DNA of 64,000 nt from Panorpa germanica (lineage: Eukaryota; Arthropoda; Insecta; Mecoptera; Panorpidae): assembly GCA_963678705.1 (NCBI GenBank), contig CAVMBN010000138.1:16212-80211 (forward strand). Direction: 5' to 3'. Below, piece after piece: positions 47,943 to 59,797 of the stretch. Each line of letters starts with the position of its first letter. Within the stretch, counting starts at the first letter, position 1. The notes below the pieces were generated by a model, which was not told the DNA's origin, ran no database searches, and saw only the letters and a program-made list of their open reading frames with translations. The position numbers and the translations under genes are program-made.

Positions 47943-50900
47943 AGTGAACACATAGGTTAAAAGGTTGCACCACCGTGAGATTTTCAAAAAAGTTTAAATT
48001 GTCGCCGCGATATCTCGAGAACGCGTCATCCGATTTACGTAAAAATTACATCACACCTTCCTTATAATCTCCTTTATCGAGTAGCAAAAGATTGTTGCGA
48101 TTGAACGTCTCGTTTCCGTTATATTTCATTTTTAACAAAACAATTGCCATTTTCATTGGGTGCCTCCCGACAAACGTGTGCCACGGAACAGTGTATCTCT
48201 AGTGGTGTAACCCCTTTGCTCGTCTATTCGTTCGTGTACTAAAATAGGCGGTCTCAAAAATTGGCCGAGTTTTATAATATCTAAGCAAATTATTTTCTAA
48301 AATATGTCCTTTACATTTTTGTTTTGTTTTGTTTGTTAAAAACTTATATAAAATCTACAATTGATAATTTTGCTACAATTAACGTTAATAATTATTAATT
48401 AATTAATTATATATATATAATTTTATTTACTAAATATTAAAATCATTTTGTATATATATTAAAAAATCGATATGAAAAAACAAGGCATTTGTTTTTTTTA
48501 TTTTATTTTTTTTTTCAAATAAATTAACAAAAAAAAAAAGAAAAAAGAAATTAATTAATTAAAAAGTTCTAATAAAGTGACATTTTTGCCTGTCACAAAT
48601 TTTTTTACCTTATCAGACTTTTCAAATTCGAATTATTATGCGAAAAAGTGGACCAACTTAATAAATAATATAGTGTCACTTTCAAATGCTTTAAAAAAGG
48701 CAACCGTACATTTTGGGTAGGCACCAGGTTCACGAAGAGCAGCTTCTGCTTTAATGTTTATCAATATAACAGAGCACTGCGATTAATAAAGGTGTATTTT
48801 ATCGTAAAAACAAAGAGACAAGTAATTTCCTCTCATGATAAAGGTCTCTGCGAAACAACTCAAACACCATTCCTTGGTTAAAACGCATTTGAATGTGCCT
48901 ACTATATAAATATATATATATTTTAAATTTCGATATGATAAGTTTCAATTTTATGACAAATTTTAATAATTAATAACAAAAAAGACCTACAATTCAGAAA
49001 AATTGAGGTCCCCTTTCGTGCCCGAGAACAATTTGGACATTCCTGTCCTCTAGAGGAGTAGGGCTCATTTGGCATGTACCAAATATAGAATTTATTAATA
49101 AATATTTAATAAGGAACATCAATTTTTCTGTCTAAATTTAATATCAACATGAAATAACTATATACAGTAGCGTGTAGGACAGAAAGAAACAAAAAAATCA
49201 ACGAATACAATTATTGCTTTAAAGAAGAAGACAACCATTAAATGTGGATGAATACTAGGAGGCTCACTTGCTGTTAAGAATGTAGTCTTGGTAGGATAAG
49301 ATCCGGAAGTTTTGTTGCCTTAACTTAATAAAGCCCGGTAGTGCAGAAATTAAAATTGTTTTGCAAAGTTTCGTCCCTTTAATTATCCTGGTTCTTTAAT
49401 TTAAAACAAATCACATTTGAATTCCTGATAGGTAACTTTATCAGTACATGTAATATACATTTCTAGAATTTAAGATATTGTTCACAACACATTCTTCTTA
49501 TGCTTGCAAGCCTTTTATCCATTAGTACACCTCACAATATTATGACTGTCAAAATTATAAATTTAAAATATATGACCATTAATTTTTTATATGAATTTTT
49601 AGATTTTTTTTTTTAAATATTATATTATATTACATATGTATAAAAGTTGTTTTTTTTTTATCAAAACAAAAATAATAATTTTTTTTATATAAAAAATAAA
49701 TTTTTGTTGATAAAATTTCGTTTTTCATTTTTTTTCGTTTTTATATATAAAAAAAAAATTAAATATAATTTAGAATTTTAATATGGTTCTATTTTATATC
49801 CACACTTGTAATTTTGTTATTTCTTTCAAGTTCAAAATCAATAATTATTTTAAATTATTTAACGTAATAATGTTTATGTAAAATTTACGCTGAAATTAAA
49901 TATTTTATTTATTTATTGGGTCAATTAAAAGTTATAGTCGTTTGGCTAAGATAAACTGTTGTCAAAAAGTACGCTAAAAATAACGATTGTCACAATTTGA
50001 AGGAATAAAACTAATAAATCAAATATCCAAACCAACAAACGAATTGCAAATAAGTAAAATATTGAATTAATTGTGATATGCACTTGTTTTTTAATTTAAA
50101 AATTAATTTACAAAAGTCTTTTTAAGACTAAGGCATACAAAAGATGGACAAATCTGTCTTAAACATTTTCACTCCCTTATTTATCTGTAATTTATTTCGT
50201 TTATCGTTTTTTTTATTGTGTACAATGCACCCTGGGTCTTTTTAGAAGCAGGTTTCCCTAACTATAAGATTTATAAAATATAAAGCCTGCATTATTTAAT
50301 TAGGTAATATTATTGGCAACCCCTTTATTTATTTATTGCTTTAGAATGTTTCACAATTTCAAAGAAAATTGTATAGGGGTCGTCACTCGAAGTGTTACTT
50401 AAATAATTAAAAATGCTGTAATTTCGTTAATTATGGATCTAATTCATTTAATATTTTAAGACAATGTTGAAAATAGATTAAATTTCATGGAAAACATGTT
50501 ACTGTTCGATCTGGTGCAAATAATGGCTCTATTTTGAAATTTTCTTTGAAATTGTATCGGATTCGTCACTCGAAGTGTTACTTAACTAATTAAAACTACT
50601 GTAATTTCTTTAATTATGAATCTAATTCATTTATTATTTTAAGATATTGTTGTAAATAGTTTAAATTTCATGGAAAACATGTTACTGTTCGATCTGGCGT
50701 TGGAATATGTCTTAGAATGCATTTTTAACATTGTCTTAAAATATTAATGAGAAAATTCTTAATTAATGAAGCTACAGTGTTTTAAATTTGTGTTGGCAGT
50801 TAATATTAGCTTAAAACAAGCTTAGTTAAACAAATGCACTGGTCCTCAGAGTGTAACGTAAATTATACGTAATTCTTACATAAATGTACTGATTATTGAT

Positions 50901-51005
50901 TTTGAACATGTTCAATTTGTTTCGTTTGTTGAAATTACAATAATAAAATAATTTCTTTTTAATTGGTTAACAATAGATAATTAATAAACTTTTTAAAAAT
51001 GATAA
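47943..51005. other. AT-rich DNA between array and phosphatase gene
   Basis: No gene recognised on either strand. The first 350 bp are less AT-rich and include GCGATATCTCGAGAACGCG, similar in style to the satellite spacers. From about 49560 to 50220 there are long T and A runs. Part of the right side may be the 3' untranslated region of the minus-strand phosphatase gene, whose stop is at 51462, but no transcript end can be fixed. Confidence 0.5.
50356..50720. repeat. 183-bp tandem duplication
   Basis: The segment around CGTCACTCGAAGTGTTACTT (50381) recurs 183 bp later (50564) with about 85-90% identity by eye, including ATTTCATGGAAAACATGTTA and CTGTTCGATCTGG at both ends. It is an old two-copy tandem duplication downstream of the phosphatase stop codon. 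Confidence 0.8.
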
Positions 51006-51316
51006 ACATTGACATTTTTTCACGCATTTTTTCCTTTTCTTACAAACTTACAAATGACACAAATTTCACGCGCTCATCAAAGAAGGAATCGAACTGCACA
51101 ATCCATGTTTTATAAATATTGTCAAAAACAGTTAAATTTTTTTTTTTTTAAATTGTTTTTTCTTTTTCATTTTTATATTATATATATATATATATTTTTT
51201 ATTTTAATTTTTTAATTAAAAAAAAAATTATTTTTTATTATAAAAAAATAGTTTTTTCTTAATATTTTTAATAAAAAATAATATTTTTATACAACTGTCT
51301 TCTTCTCTTCTTTTTC

Positions 51317-51338
51317 TTTATTTATTTATTTATTATTA
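51317..51338 (-). promoter_or_regulatory. Candidate polyadenylation signals of the phosphatase gene
   Basis: Overlapping AATAAA hexamers (TTTATT on the plus strand) lie about 125-145 bp downstream of the minus-strand stop at 51462. The whole region is T-rich, so the assignment is weak; the real end may lie further left. Confidence 0.25.
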
Positions 51339-51461
51339 TGAATTTTTTTTTTAATTGGCCAGTTTTTTTAATGATTTTTTTTTTGTTGTTTTTACTTAAT
51401 TTTAGTTTTCTTTCTTTCTTGATTTTTCTTTTTTTTCTTTTTAAAATCTAGTATATGTGTA

Positions 51462-51629
51462 CTAGGATGGTTGAGGGGGGGGCTGCAAAGATGGTGGTGC
51501 GTGAAAGGGATGATTACTATTACACAAAACTGTATACACACTGTCGACTTTTGCTAATTTTTCAAAAAATGGTATAAGGTCCAATAATTCGGCGTCTGTC
51601 ATGTCGTCGAACCAGGATGCTACAGGCAC
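51462..51629 (-). CDS. CTDSPL: Small CTD phosphatase (SCP/CTDSP family), last coding exon
   Basis: It encodes 55 residues and a TAG stop: [20 protein letters not shown], then [15 protein letters not shown] and a Pro-rich tail ([11 protein letters not shown]). The first part is the conserved C-terminal end of SCP phosphatases (human proteins have SWFDDM and LIPIFEEL at the same place). The exon is preceded by a good acceptor (TTTTCCAACAG) in phase 0, continuing the HPDNA end of the previous exon to give the family motif DNAVPV. The tail is longer and more proline-rich than in vertebrate SCPs. The protein acts as a Mg-dependent HAD-type phosphatase on RNA polymerase II CTD serine-5 and related substrates. 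Confidence 0.93.
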   Translation of the reverse strand: MPVASWFDDMTDAELLDLIPFFEKLAKVDSVYTVLCNSNHPFHAPPSLQPPPQPS

Positions 51630-53146
51630 CTGTTGGAAAATAAGAAAAACAATCATTAAAAACTATTAGAAAATATAATTTAAGGAGGAACAGGACGTAC
51701 CGTCAATGCAAAAAGTTGTACCTTTGAAAATGAATTTTTCAATTCCATATTAAACTGCTTTTTGCTTGTTAAAATGATTTTTTTATGCATATAATAGTTT
51801 AATAAATGAAAAATTACCTATAATTAATATCAAATTTATATTAATTCAATTTAAATACAAATTAAATATTTTGAAAAAGGAATAATAAATTTGGCAACGC
51901 CGTAAATTTACGTGTGTTGACGCATGCGTGATTTGGTTCTTTGACCAATAAATTGTTATATTTTATATAACATTTATTCCGATTTTGAATTTCCCGCTCA
52001 AATTGGCATTTGCAACGTTGCCGGCTTATAACCCACATTTACTGTTTCTTAAAGGTTTTATTTAAATATTTTCGTATATAGGTATCCTTTTGATAATTTT
52101 CTTTTTGCAATAGTTACAGAAAAGATTCTTTTATATACACCTAGTTTTTGAAAGCCGTGTCACCATTTTTTTATAGTTAAAAGTTATAATATGTGGTGAA
52201 ATTCAGCTAAAAATTATGATTTGTATGGAAAATGACTATTTTTAATCATGTATAAAAAGAAAACTATGAACCCTAGGTCTCTAAAATTTTGAGACAGCAT
52301 GTATTTTAACTATTTGTATCGACCCTCCAAATTTCACAACGTTTTCATCATTTACGTTAACGTCCTGTACCTCCTTAAAAGCTTTGTGAAGGAAATTGTT
52401 AAAGAATTGACGCTAAACCCAAGTTGAATACTACCTGAATCTATTTACCACATTATTTTCTTTACCAGCTCAATTTTAAAGACGTATAGGCCTCCAATTG
52501 TTTTATATATTTATATAGAAACCATTTATTTTATTAAATAAATATTAAGAACGTTAAAAAATGATGTATGATGAGTTTATATACTGTAATGTTTTTAAAA
52601 ATTAAGAATATTCTGAATCAGTACTAATTTCTTGTGAAGTGCTCTACTTTACAGCGGTGTAGCTCAATATCTATCAGACATACAAAGAAATGTTGTATAC
52701 ACAAATTGTAGGAAATTGAGTCCTCTATCAGATTGGTAATAACTATTTTTATCGTAGGACGCACTGTTAAGGAGATATTACTAGGAAACCGTTTTTAGAC
52801 GCCATTTTTTCAAGATGGCGGCTAAAATCAACAAAACTGAGGCTGTTTAACAAAATATTCAATTATAATACTGATTTTGAGCTTTGTATAATAAGTAATT
52901 TATAGTTCAAATTTTAAAACAAGTTGTGAGGTTTAAACTGTCGATATAACTAAAAAGCATTTATTTTTCTATAATGTATATAGAAACGAATAAGATAAAA
53001 TTCATTATCGTATTATAGGTTTATACCGCGAGATAAAGAGATATTACCAAAAAACGTTTTTAGCTATTTATTAATTAAGAAATGAATTAAGTTTTAGGCC
53101 AATTTTCCATCATTTTGGTCAATTTGTGACATATTTTTGGACTTAC
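51630..53146 (-). other. Intron of the phosphatase gene
   Basis: A 1517-bp intron from GTAAGT (donor at 53146) to CAACAG (acceptor at 51630-51632). It is AT-rich. At about 52640-52840 there is a stretch with TTAAGGAGATATTACTAGG and GCCATTTTTTCAAGATGGC that looks like a dispersed repeat. No other gene seen. Confidence 0.85.
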
Positions 53147-53279
53147 CGCATTATCCGGGTGAAAAATATAGCTAGCTGGTGAATTATCAACAATGACAAT
53201 TTGTTGCAGCGACCGCCCTAATTTATTTAAATCTTTAACATAATTTCCTCTATGAAAAACACAACTTTCTCGAAACAAT
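53147..53279 (-). CDS. CTDSPL: Small CTD phosphatase (SCP/CTDSP family), exon with HAD motifs III and IV
   Basis: 133 bp, one leading base completing an Arg codon, then 44 codons: [49 protein letters not shown] holds the catalytic Lys and VDNSPASY the Asp-Asn pair that binds the metal in SCPs. Acceptor TTTTTTCAG and donor GTAAGT are both consensus. Identity to the vertebrate family is very high here, so this exon is under strong constraint or was until very recently. Confidence 0.95.
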
Positions 53280-53352
53280 CTGAAAAAATAAATATTTATT
53301 TATTAGCAAAGATTCAAACGAAATGAAATAGATGTTTTTCTGGGGTACTTAC

Positions 53353-53555
53353 CGTGCCCTAAAAACGCCCCATCTGTCTAATAAATCCGCTACTGGATCT
53401 GCATATTTTGCTAAAGATGCTGTGAATAATACACATTCATATAATTCGCCCATGCGTTGTAGAAAAGCATCGACGTGGGGCCGCTTTAAAACGAACACCT
53501 GGTGGACAGAACCGTCAATTTCTACGGGCACCACGAAATCGGCGTTGTTGATTGG
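53353..53555 (-). CDS. CTDSPL: Small CTD phosphatase (SCP/CTDSP family), exon with HAD motif II
   Basis: 203 bp beginning in phase 0 after acceptor [78 protein letters not shown], ending in CG before [19 protein letters not shown] contains the motif II Thr. PINNADF directly follows VHSSFK in all SCPs, so the preceding exon must end with the catalytic DLDET...VHSSFK block, which I could not find in this window. Confidence 0.95.
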
Positions 53556-53717
53556 CTGGAAAATAGGCACATGATTAATAGGCTGTAATACTGTAACGAT
53601 AAACCTTCCTCTACAATATATCAGATTTTGTTTATAATCCGTAGAATCGTTCTCGAGATATACGTTAAAATTATATTAACATCATAGTTAAATTTAAAGA
53701 CATTCAGTCTCGTGTGA

Positions 53718-54304
53718 ATGGACGTGTGTCCTCATTTTTTAGTGGTCGATTTTTTAATTGATGTTAATAAATGTGTATTGGTTTGTCTATTTTATTAAAT
53801 ATCTAAATATTGACGGAGATATAGCAATTAAAAGTTTGAATTGTAGTTTTAGCGCTAGAGATAGTCGGCCATATTTGTATGACGTGAAATGCATTTTAAC
53901 GTCAGTTATTTGTTGAGTAGATCAGTGCTGTGGTAATGTTTTGTAGCTGTTGGTAGTCGAAATAATCAAGTCAAGTCAATGAATAATAAGTTTTTATTTT
54001 ATTTAACCCTGCTAAGGCAGACATAATATTGAAATTTGATTGTTCCTTGAAATAGCTGTAAATAATATTTGATATTTTGATATATAAATACATATAGCAG
54101 AGATTTATGAGCTGTAAGGTTGACAGCGGGTGTGATGTCACATGCATTTGGAATGTGTACAACGTTGAATCCCTTTAATAATTAAAGAGACAAAATGACT
54201 CTTTTAATTGTTAATATCTCTTAACATATAAGGAGTTCTAGTAACCCACTTTATCAATATGTAGTACACTTTTATAGAAATTAAGACATAGGACACTAGC
54301 CCAT
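53718..54304 (+). mobile_element. MITE1, full-length copy in the phosphatase intron
   Basis: A 587-bp copy starting ATGGACGTGTGTCCTCATTT and ending ACACTAGCCCAT, with the ~45-bp CGGCCATATTTGTATGACG segment present. About 5-10% divergent from the array copies. No clear target duplication (TGA left, TGT right). It lies 160 bp upstream of exon PINNADF, in the interval where the DLDET exon is expected. Confidence 0.88.
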
Positions 54305-54884
54305 TGTGCGCTTAGTTTTACATGCTTGTAAAAAATATTTATTACTTGTTGCAGTTTTATCTTTCTTTGTAAATATTAACATTCATATGTATAAAAGGAT
54401 TACGCGTTATCTGAAGATAATGATAAAGGATAAAGGAATGTCTTTTAAAAGATAATATAAAGAGAACATTATTTATATTAGTAATAGTTTATTGATATAA
54501 AACTTAAAATGCCTGCAAATTTAAATACAGACGTCATTTTAATTTATCTTTTAAAAACGACTAGCTCGCCAGTCAATTTACTGATTGAAATACTGAATCA
54601 TCTGCGGTAAATGTTCTTTTCGATGTTCTCTATGTTAAACTTTAGAGAAATTACCTTATTTAAAGCTTGTATGACGTCACGTGCATAAAACTGAGATGCA
54701 GAATACGTCTGACTTTATTTGAAGCTTGTGTGCAACTTACATTTATATCTATCCCACTCTCTCTAATGTTAATGATATAGAATTTCTATTGTTTTTAAAT
54801 ATTTGTTGTCTCTTTCCTTCACACTAATCTTAAATAGAAAGCTTGATATTTAATTGTCTTCCGATATTTAATTGTCCGTGATAC
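54305..54884 (-). other. Remaining intron sequence, no catalytic exon found
   Basis: I read all minus-strand frames for DLDETLVHSSF and its codon variants and found none. The DNA is AT-rich with a TGACGTCACGTG motif at about 54672 (CRE/E-box-like). The intron donor is GTATCA at 54884. Confidence 0.6.
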
Positions 54885-55019
54885 TTGATTGTCTTCCTCC
54901 GTCCCCTCCAGAGGACCCTCCTTGGCCTTTTATACCCCCTCTACTGGACCAACAACATAATAAGGACCTCCATAATCCACGGCGAACTTTTTTTGTTTTC
55001 TCCGTTTCATTTTCAACTC
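54885..55019 (-). CDS. CTDSPL: Small CTD phosphatase, putative N-terminal-region exon
   Basis: A 135-bp exon between acceptor TTTTTATTTCAG and donor GTATCA. It encodes VENETEKTKKVRRGLWRSLL, CCWSSRGG and a Gly/Ser-rich end (GGSSGGDGGRQS). SCP proteins have this pattern before the catalytic domain: a basic stretch, then a short helix with a Cys pair (for example LFCC in human paralogues), then low complexity. The Cys pair is a possible lipid-modification site by analogy. The exon with the start codon lies further upstream and was not identified. The upstream intron begins directly in tandem repeats. Confidence 0.7.
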
Positions 55020-55020
55020 C

Positions 55021-55830
55021 TGAAATAAAAATATTTTTAATATTTGTTACTGGATATAATTTGGATGGCATTTCCGCACAATCCAATAAGAGAATTTTGC
55101 GCAGGACAATAATTTCATAATGACCACAAATGTCTAATTATTTTTCAATAACTCGTTAAATTTTAGGAGATATTAACAAATAAAATTTGTCTTTAATTTT
55201 AAAAGAATTCAACGTGATATAAAATTACAATGCATGATACGTCACATCCGAAGATTTGCTATCTCTTTTATACAACAAAGACATAGACCGAAGTCTGATA
55301 GATCATAGATTGAAATAAAAATATTTGTGACTGGAAATAATCTGGATGGCATTTCCGCACAGAGTCCAATAAGTGAAATGTGCAGGGCATTAATCTCATA
55401 ATGACGTCAAATGTCTAACTCTTTAAATTTTAGGGGAAATTAACAAATAAGTTTCTCTTTAATTTTTAAAAGAATTCAACGTTATAGAAAATTCCAATGC
55501 ATGATACGTCACATCCGAAGATTTGCCATCTCTTTTATAAAGCAAAGGCATAGACCGAAGTCTGATAGATCATAGATTGAAATAAAAATATTTATGACTG
55601 GAAATAATCTGGATGGCATTTCCGCACAGAGTCCAATAAGTGAAATGTGCGTAGGGCATTAATCTCATAATGACGTCAAATGTCTAACTCTTTAAATTTT
55701 AGGGGAAATTATCAAATAAGTTTCTCTTTAATTTTTAAAAGAATTCAACGTTATAGAAAATTCCAATGCATGGTACGTCACATCCGAAGATTTGCTATCT
55801 CTTTTATAAAACAAATATAGACCGAAGTCG
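55021..55830. repeat. Three tandem 267-290-bp repeats related to MITE1
   Basis: Units start TGAAATAAAAATATTT at 55021, 55311 and 55578. Each contains GGATGGCATTTCCGCACA, a TTTTAGG..GA.ATTA.CAAATAA stretch, GAATTCAACGT and TACGTCACATCCGAAGATTT. The order and wording parallel MITE1 (GGAGATATTAACAATTAAAA, GGGATTCAACGTTGTACAC, TGCATGTGACATCACA), so these are probably a diverged relative of the MITE1 family. The first unit contributes the acceptor region of the phosphatase exon at 55019. Confidence 0.75.
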
Positions 55831-56300
55831 ATCGTAGTCTGTTCCAGTGTGAGAGAAATCTAAAGCAAGCGTATTTAAACGACGCGAATTAGAGCGTAAA
55901 TCGGCGGCTAGAACTCTTAAAACAAGCCGACTCCTGTGTTTTTTGCATGTGTGTGTCACAATACACACAGACGGCTGATTGCATTTACAAGGTTCGGATA
56001 GGTAAAGCGTAGTAGCGCATATATCCACGTTATATAAAAATTTCAATGCATGGTACGTCACATCCGATCGCCATCGTTACTAGATTGCCATCTCTTTTAT
56101 AAAACAGATATAGACCGAAGTTGATCGTAGTCTGTTCCAATACGATACAACCGTATTTAAGCGTACATCACGACTAGAACTCTCAAAGCAAGCCGATTCC
56201 TGTGTTCTTTGCATGTGTGTGTCACAATATATACGAAGACGGTTGATTGCATTTATAGTTTTAGTGTAGTAGCGCGTATGTGTCCGTCAAAATTCGCTTG
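55790..56300. repeat. Two-copy diverged repeat (CTCTTTTATAAAAC..GACCGAAGT..)
   Basis: A stretch at about 55796-56000 (ATAGACCGAAGTCGATCGTA ... GCATGTGTGTGTCACAATA) recurs at about 56090-56270 with indels. Frames of 85 codons (minus, 55804-56061) and 72 codons (plus, 56209-56427) overlap it, but nothing in them is recognisable and I do not call genes. Confidence 0.6.
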
Positions 56301-56837
56301 CAGTGTGCGACATGCCTTAAAAATAGATTCGAACAAAACCTGTGAAGATTACAGCGCCTCTGGTGTCATTTTAACAAATTACAATAACAATACAATGTGG
56401 TCATATAACATGAATGTGTTATTCTAATTTGTAGATAAACAATTTGTCTAATAACAAATGTAAAACTAGTTTTACAAAAGTAAACCTTAAGTTTAAGCCA
56501 CGCCCCCTCGCCTACGTAGAGAAAATATTTGCTCAAATATAGTAAACAAATATTACAATTAATTTATTATATTTATATCTTGTATGAATTTTAATAATTA
56601 TTGCTATCTCTCTTGCACACATTTATAAAATCTATGTTCTATTTCATTCAGATAATGATTTAAAAAGTAAAGTCGGATTCATTCATTTTTGATGAAATAT
56701 GTAAATTAGAAAAAAAAGAAAGTTTTTTGTGTTTTGTTATTTGAACTATTTTTAGTTTAGGTGACAAAATTTTACAAAATAATTATTTCGAAATATAATA
56801 CGGATGTAGATTGGGAAAGGAAGAGAAAGGCACTAGG
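56301..56837. other. AT-rich DNA, nothing recognised
   Basis: No coding pattern or repeat match was seen apart from simple AT-rich stretches. Confidence 0.4.
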
Positions 56838-57480
56838 AAAATAGGGAGGAAAGGATGTGCAAGGTGTGAAGAAGCATTAGGGGTTTAAATTTATCTATTT
56901 GCTTTTATTTTTATTATTTCTTTTGGAAAGTGTGAGTATGGGTAGATAGTATGTAATTAACCACAATGATATGTAATTTAATGTTTTAAGGCGGAAGAAA
57001 GTAGCGCCAATGGCAAAAATATTAAAAAAAAAATAATAATATACAGGTATTTTTTTAATTATTAAACTATTATATGCATCAAAAAATAATTTTAAGTCAT
57101 GATTAAATGGGCTAGTGTCCTATGTCTTAATTTCTATAAAAGTGTACTACATATTGATAAAGTGGGTTACTAGAACTCATTATATGTTAAGAGATATTAA
57201 CAATTAAAAAAGTCATTTTGTCTCTTTAATTATTAAAGGGATTCAACGTTGTACACATTCCAAATGCATGTGACATCACAACCGCTGCCAACCTTACAGC
57301 TCATAAATCTCTGCTATATGTATTTATATATCAAAATATCAAATATTATTTACAGCTATTTCAAGGAACAATCAAATTTCAATATTATGTCTGCCTTAGC
57401 AGGGTTAAATAAAATAAGAACTTATTATTCTTTGATTTGACTTGATTATTCGACTACCAAAAGCTACAGAACATTACCAC
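56838..57480. repeat. Segmental duplicate, copy 1 (with truncated MITE1)
   Basis: Starting at ATAGGGAGGAAAGGATGTGC, about 640 bp match 60780-61430 almost perfectly, including GGCGGAAGAAAGTAGCGCCA and the flank TAA before MITE1. MITE1 begins ATGGGCTAGTGTCC at about 57107 in minus orientation and is cut at about 57480, where the inverted-repeat family starts. Confidence 0.88.
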
Positions 57481-57483
57481 CAT

Positions 57484-59690
57484 AGATAATAGGAGAATAA
57501 AGATGCTATAAAATAAAGTATTATTTTCTGTTTATTAAAAAACTAACTAAAGGATTCTTACCTAATAAAATGTATAACAAATGTTAAACTAAAGGACTAG
57601 CTTTGAGTTCTTTTTAATTATTTAGAAACTTATAAGGAGGGCAAGGATTTATGTGCAATACAATTTAAATATGTTGTTAATATAAGTGTGCTTAATTTAA
57701 AGACAAAACTTAAAATGTTTCTTAAGAAACATTAAGAAGTAGATCTTAATTTAATTGCTTTATATTTTAGGTGACTACCCTTTGTTTTCAACTTTACACA
57801 TTTGAAATTCTCAAAAGCAGTTCAATTGTAACAACGAGAGGCTAAAATAAAGTACAAAACTTACTTACACTGCAAGACGATAGTATTTTATTTATTTACG
57901 ACTGTATTCGATACATGTAACGTGTAAAACGTCGCCACATACATTTGTTTCCAGCACTACACGTTCTCCAGGTGCCTTTATTGTTTTATATTTTAATAGG
58001 CCTCCTGCATGTTTAATATGCCCACTTTAATTATTAATATCTCGCTTCACAGCTGATCAAAACGTTTGTAGTTTTGTCATTACATTAAGCACACTTATAT
58101 TAACAACATATTGAAATTTTATTGCACATATATCCTTGCTGTCCTTATAATTTTCTAAATAATTAAAAAGGACTCGAAGCTAGTCTTTTAGATAAACATT
58201 TGTTATACATTTTATTAGGTAAGAATCCTTTACTTTGTTTTTTAATAAAACAGAAAATAATACATTTCTTTATAGTATCTTAATTCTCCTGTTATCTATC
58301 CTCCTCTCCAGGCTTTCGATTTGTTTCTATAATTACAACAAATACAAATAACTAGAGCTTATTGAAGATCTTAACGTAATTGTTTTACATTTTAGGTGCC
58401 TACCTCTAAGCAGTTCACTTGCAACGACCAGGAGGCCCTATTCCTGAGTCTTGCGAACAATAATCATGGTCGAACAAATTGTATTTATATGAGTGAAACA
58501 TTTTACGAATCACTTTTAAAAGAGTATTCCTGTACTGTAATAATAATTAACAATTAAAATTAAATTCAGGGATAGTATAGGAATACTGTTTTAAAAGTGA
58601 TTCGTAAAATGTTTCACTCATGTAAATCAGATTTGTTCGATCATGATTATTGTTCGCTAGACTCAGGAATGGGGCCCCAGCTTTGAGAATTTCAAGTGTA
58701 AAGTCGAAAATAAGGGGTAGAAACCTAAAATAAATCAAAGTACACTTAAAATATAAAGGAATTAAGTTAATATCTTCAACAAAGATAAATTCAAGCTCTA
58801 GTTATTTGTATTTGTTGTAATTATAAAAACAAATCGAGAGGAGGATAGATAATAGGAGAATTAAGGTGCTATAAAAAAATGTATTATTTTCTGTTTTATT
58901 AAAAATAAAGTAAAGGATTCTTATCTAATAGAATTTATAACAAACGTTTATCTCAAGGACTAGCTTCGAGTCCTTTTTAATTATTTAGAAAATTATAAGG
59001 AGGGCAAGGATTTATATGCAATAAAAATCTTTAAGTAGGTTTCACTAAATGGGGAGCACACTTTTCAACAGAATTTCATAAAATTTAAACATGATGTTAA
59101 TATAAGCGCCCTTAATTTAAAGACAAAACTTAAAATGTTTTGACCAGCTGTGAAGCGAGATATTAATAATTAAACTGCGTATGTTTAACATGCAGGAGGC
59201 CTATAAAATATAAAAAAGAAGGGCACCTGGAGAACGTGTAGTGCTGGTACCAAATGTATGTTGCTACGTTTTACTCGTTACATGTATTGAATACAGTCGT
59301 AAATAAATAAAATACTATCCCATTGCAGTGTAAGTAACTTTTGTACTATATTTTCGCTTCTGGTTGTTACAAGTGAACAGCTTTTGAGAATTTCAAGTGT
59401 TTAAAGTCGAAAACAAGAGGTGGGTACCTAAAATAAATCAAAGTACATTTAAAATATAAAACAATTAAGTTAAGATCTTCAACAAAGACAAATCCTAGCT
59501 CTAGTTATTTGTATTTGTTGTAATTATAGAAACAAATCGAGAGGAGGATGTACAACAGGAGAATAAAGATGCTATAAAGAAATGTATTATTTTCTTTTTA
59601 TTAAAAATCAAGTAAAGGATTCTTACCTAATAAAATGAATAACAAATGTTTTTCTAAAGGACTAGCTTCGAATGTCTTTTAGCTTTTTGT
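57484..59690. repeat. Complex repeat family with large imperfect inverted repeat
   Basis: Arms of roughly 810 and 930 bp (about 57735-58548 and 58556-59487) are reverse complements with scattered substitutions and indels, for example CGTTACATGTATTGAATACA near 59278 against its inverse near 57895, and CACTTTTAAAA either side of the centre at about 58550. Further direct copies of the outer part (GGAGAATAAAGATGCTATAA) lie at 57491 and 59560. No transposase pieces were recognised. It may be a fold-back element or the product of inverted duplication. Confidence 0.8.
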
Positions 59691-59743
59691 AAATTAAAAT
59701 GGTTTCTAAAGTTAAACAAAAATCAATTTTCTTAACAAGATGA

Positions 59744-59749
59744 TTTATT
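59744..59749 (-). promoter_or_regulatory. Polyadenylation signal AATAAA of MPHOSPH6
   Basis: AATAAA on the minus strand (TTTATT on plus) about 50 bp past the stop codon, a normal distance for a short 3' UTR. Confidence 0.5.
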
Positions 59750-59797
59750 AAATGGTTTTAAAATTACAATCAACTGACCTATAGCTAGTTTTAGTCA

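Noticed and set aside
53332..53574. 80-codon plus-strand frame over the phosphatase exon
   Set aside because: Shadow of the conserved minus-strand exon 53353-53555.
54872..55120. 82-codon plus-strand frame
   Set aside because: Overlaps the minus-strand phosphatase exon, and its composition is the complement of the Gly-rich stretch.
57249..57440. 63-codon frames (MYTFQMHVTSQPL...) at 57249, 61192 and 53971
   Set aside because: All three lie inside MITE1 copies; the same non-coding element recurs, so the shared frame is not evidence of a protein. No domain recognised.
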